This document shows, one piece after another, positions 33,983 to 35,783 of a stretch of DNA of 35,783 nucleotides. The DNA comes from Mobilitalea sp. GTDB taxonomy: Bacteria > Bacillota_A > Clostridia > Lachnospirales > Lachnospiraceae. Numbering within the stretch: the first letter of the stretch is position 1; every line of letters starts with the position of its first letter. Made by a program: the position numbers and the translations under genes. Where the stretch lies: the NCBI GenBank assembly GCA_029974875.1, contig JARKQP010000370.1, positions 1 to 35,783 of the forward strand, given 5' to 3'. Below the pieces are notes generated by a model that had not been told where the DNA came from, made no database searches, and worked only from the letters and a program-made list of their open reading frames with translations.

Positions 33983-34011
33983 AGTATACGCCGATTTTGG
34001 AGTCTTGTCAA
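33983..34011 (-). promoter_or_regulatory. Sigma-A promoter of the marR-sufCBDSU operon
   Basis: Minus strand: TTGACA (34006-34011), 17-base spacer, TATACT (33983-33988). The predicted start is about 80 bases before the regulator gene. Confidence 0.8.
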
Positions 34012-34084
34012 TATAAGACAATACAGCTAACTTATATATAATATGGTGCACAATATATTTTTTGTGACTTTCTTGAAAGCATAG

Positions 34085-34126
34085 AAATAGGGCGGCCTTG
34101 ATTCTGGTTTCAAAGCTGCCCTATTT
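34085..34126. terminator. Terminator-like hairpin between the AraC gene and the suf promoter
   Basis: AAATAGGGCGGC (34085-34096) pairs with GCTGCCCTATTT (34115-34126), one mismatch. T-rich tails on both sides; on the minus strand it would end the AraC transcript and shield the suf promoter. Confidence 0.7.
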
Positions 34127-34187
34127 TTATTAAAAATAAGAAACATCCGTGGAAAAACAATAAATGCCTGATAGAAGAGGTGGAAGG

Positions 34188-35072
34188 CTACTGCTCCGCA
34201 TCAGGACCTTCCGGCTGGTGCATCAGCTGGAAGAATTGCTTTGGGGTTACACCATATTCATTCTTAAAGGCACGGAAGAAATTAGAGTAATCCCCAAAGC
34301 CGCATTGCTCATAAACCTGGGTAATGGGGATGCCCTGCAGGATCAGCTCCTTTGCCAGGATCAATTTCTTTTGGACAATAAATTTATGGAGGGTTGTCCC
34401 CGAATATTTTTTGAATTCACGCAAAAGGTGGAAGCGGCTTAAGTAAAACTGCTGGGATAAGTCCTGTGCGGTAATCGCCTCCTCCAGATGGGCATTAATA
34501 TAATCAATGATTTCCTCGATAAGGCTGCTTTTTTCAAAGCTGATGTTATAGCGCTCCGTATTAAAAAACAGCAGGTTATTCAACAGGATCAGCAGCTCTG
34601 TAATATATGCCCGGTATAAAAGCTCCAGCCCCATGCCGGAATAACTCCCAAGCTTTAGCAGCTTGTTTAGGATGGCGCGGATACTCTGATGGGCTTCGAT
34701 GTCAGCCCGGATAACATTCGCCTTCCCGTTATCCTCGAAGCAGCGCTTCAGATCCGTAGTCTCAGTGCAAAGGTTGTCCAAAAAATTCTTATTCAGCCAT
34801 ATGACAATCCGCTCATAGGGGATTTCCCGGTTATTGATGATGGGCTGGTGCAGCTCCTTCGAATTAATTAAAATAATATCCCCCGGCATCAGCTGATAGG
34901 ATTTTCCTTCGATTATATAGGTGACATCACCTGAGATAAAATAATAGCATTCATAAAAATCATGATGGTGCAGGCTTACCCTCCCGAACCTCGTATCGGA
35001 GTAATGGAAAATCTCATAGTCATTGGTCAGCATGGTCTGGCGTGTATTATAGGCCTGTGTTTTCTTTCTCAT
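34188..35072 (-). CDS. AraC-family regulator with cupin sensor, divergent from uxaC
   Basis: Regulator of 294 residues. The N-terminal cupin (LHHHDFYECYYFISGDVTYII, then YQLMPGDIILINSKELHQP) has the histidine-rich sugar-sensing pocket of AraC/RhaS-type proteins. The C-terminal domain holds two HTH units (EAITAQDLSQQFYLSRFHLL and ITQVYEQCGFGDYSNFFRAF) and ends GVTPKQFFQ. AAAGGA precedes the ATG. It is divergent from uxaC, 267 bases apart, so it is the likely activator of the hexuronate genes that begin there. That link is inference from position. Confidence 0.9.
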   Translation of the reverse strand: MRKKTQAYNTRQTMLTNDYEIFHYSDTRFGRVSLHHHDFYECYYFISGDVTYIIEGKSYQLMPGDIILINSKELHQPIINNREIPYERIVIWLNKNFLDNLCTETTDLKRCFEDNGKANVIRADIEAHQSIRAILNKLLKLGSYSGMGLELLYRAYITELLILLNNLLFFNTERYNISFEKSSLIEEIIDYINAHLEEAITAQDLSQQFYLSRFHLLREFKKYSGTTLHKFIVQKKLILAKELILQGIPITQVYEQCGFGDYSNFFRAFKNEYGVTPKQFFQLMHQPEGPDAEQ

Positions 35073-35192
35073 ATGAATCCTTTCATTCTATAATAAACCC
35101 GTAAATTTGGGTGGCGGTACAGTATTTGCAAAGTGAATCGTTTGTATGGGCATACAGGTCAGCAGGAAAATTTCAAAGTTTTAGAGGCGGAG

Positions 35193-35291
35193 AATGTCAT
35201 CTAATGTCATAGGAACTATTTTATCACAGCAATTTTTGCAAGTCAAATAGCACTTATAGCATAGGAAACCTAATGAAAGGAATGCTATAAT
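35193..35291 (+). promoter_or_regulatory. Putative regulated promoter of uxaC
   Basis: -10 TATAAT at 35286-35291 with no -35 match 17 bases upstream. A perfect 9-bp inverted repeat (TTATAGCAT, 35254-35262, with 35282-35290) flanks and overlaps the -10. AATGTCAT is repeated directly at 35193 and 35203, with ATGTCA again at 35303. These are candidate regulator sites; the rest of 35073-35192 shows nothing clear. Confidence 0.45.
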
Positions 35292-35339
35292 AGCTTCTGT
35301 AAATGTCACTTATGTTTCAAGTAAAGGAGTAATAATTCT

Positions 35340-35783
35340 ATGTTTGGCGGCAATTTCTTACTAAAGGGCAGGACAGCAGAGGCCTTATATCATAATATTG
35401 CAAAATGTGCTCCGATTTATGATTACCACTGCCATCTTTCGGCAAAGGAAATCTATGAGGACGAGGTATTCACAGATATTTCGGCCCTATGGCTAAAATA
35501 TGACCACTATAAATGGAGAGCCATGCGCTACGCAGGAGTACCGGAGGAATTAATCACAGGGAATGGAAGCAGCCTTGATAAATTCATTGCCTGGGCCAGG
35601 ACCTGTGAACGGTTGATCGGAAGTCCGCTGTACCATTGGGCGAATATGGAGCTGCAGACCTATTTCGGGGTGGAAAGCATTTTAAAGGAAAGTAATGCGG
35701 AGGAAATCTATAATTTCTGTAATGCCAGGATTGGGAAGGAAGCCCTATCACCGGTAAAGATGATCCAAAGCTCCGGGGTAAAG
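35340..35783 (+). CDS. uxaC: Glucuronate isomerase (uronate isomerase), 3' end cut by window edge
   Basis: First 148 residues of a uronate isomerase, which converts D-glucuronate to fructuronate and D-galacturonate to tagaturonate, the entry step of hexuronate breakdown. Diagnostic stretches: PIYDYHCHLSAKEIYED (metal-binding HCH), LWLKYDHYKWRAMRYAGV, and IGSPLYHWANMELQTYFGV. AAAGGAG lies about 9-10 bases before the ATG at 35340. The full enzyme is about 465 residues, so two thirds lie beyond the window. Together with kdgK and kdgA it indicates use of pectin or glucuronoxylan sugars. Confidence 0.93.
   Translation, partial: MFGGNFLLKGRTAEALYHNIAKCAPIYDYHCHLSAKEIYEDEVFTDISALWLKYDHYKWRAMRYAGVPEELITGNGSSLDKFIAWARTCERLIGSPLYHWANMELQTYFGVESILKESNAEEIYNFCNARIGKEALSPVKMIQSSGVK

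Overview
The window reads as chromosomal DNA of an anaerobic Gram-positive Clostridia member, most likely a Lachnospiraceae-type plant-polysaccharide degrader. Grounds: YesM/YesN two-component genes beside a lipoprotein/LplB-LplC type sugar ABC transporter, a GPH sugar symporter, several AraC regulators, a SufCBDSU iron-sulfur operon of the Bacillota type, strong AGGAGG ribosome sites and sigma-A promoters (TTGACA-17-TATAAT). No rRNA, tRNA, CRISPR array, insertion sequence or phage gene was seen. Taxonomy is inference.

Layout. 1-1.8 kb: the end of an AT-rich AbiE-type (type IV) toxin-antitoxin module whose toxin gene is frameshifted, a possible 46-residue membrane peptide, and a two-way terminator. 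1.8-5.5 kb: a sugar-ester esterase and a GPH symporter on the minus strand, divergent from an AraC regulator. 5.6-6.4 kb: a GNAT acetyltransferase behind a promoter, a candidate 21-codon leader peptide and an intrinsic terminator, which looks like an attenuation leader. 6.5-16.7 kb: a sensor kinase and response regulator, an MBL-fold hydrolase, and an operon of solute-binding lipoprotein, two permeases and a large GH106-like glycosidase. The hydrolase and the transporter operon share a promoter with direct repeats (about 21-22 bp apart) at the same distance from the -10 box, so both are probably targets of the neighbouring response regulator.

16.7-19.3 kb (minus): a DUF1538 membrane protein with a 14-copy heptapeptide tail, followed by two small P-II-like proteins. 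19.6-22.9 kb: KDG kinase and KDPG aldolase (the aldolase carries an extra C-terminal domain), divergent from an IclR regulator, with a KdgR-like operator just downstream of the kinase/aldolase promoter; a CPBP membrane protease follows the regulator. 23.8-28.5 kb: an ABC ATPase and a 1231-residue FtsX-type permease with a long coiled coil. 28.5-33.9 kb (minus): a MarR-type regulator with a cysteine-rich tail followed by sufC-sufB-sufD-sufS-sufU. 34.2-35.8 kb: an AraC regulator divergent from the start of uxaC (glucuronate isomerase), cut by the window edge.

How the genes fit together. The kinase/regulator, ABC importer and GH106-like enzyme form a sense, import and cytoplasmic hydrolysis unit, probably for rhamnose- or uronate-containing oligosaccharides. 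UxaC, KdgK and KdgA are steps of hexuronate breakdown, so much of the window serves pectin or glucuronoxylan sugar use. The Suf operon, the DUF1538/P-II set and the ABC exporter are separate functions. By eye the suf operon and FtsX gene are GC-richer and the AbiE module AT-richer than the rest.
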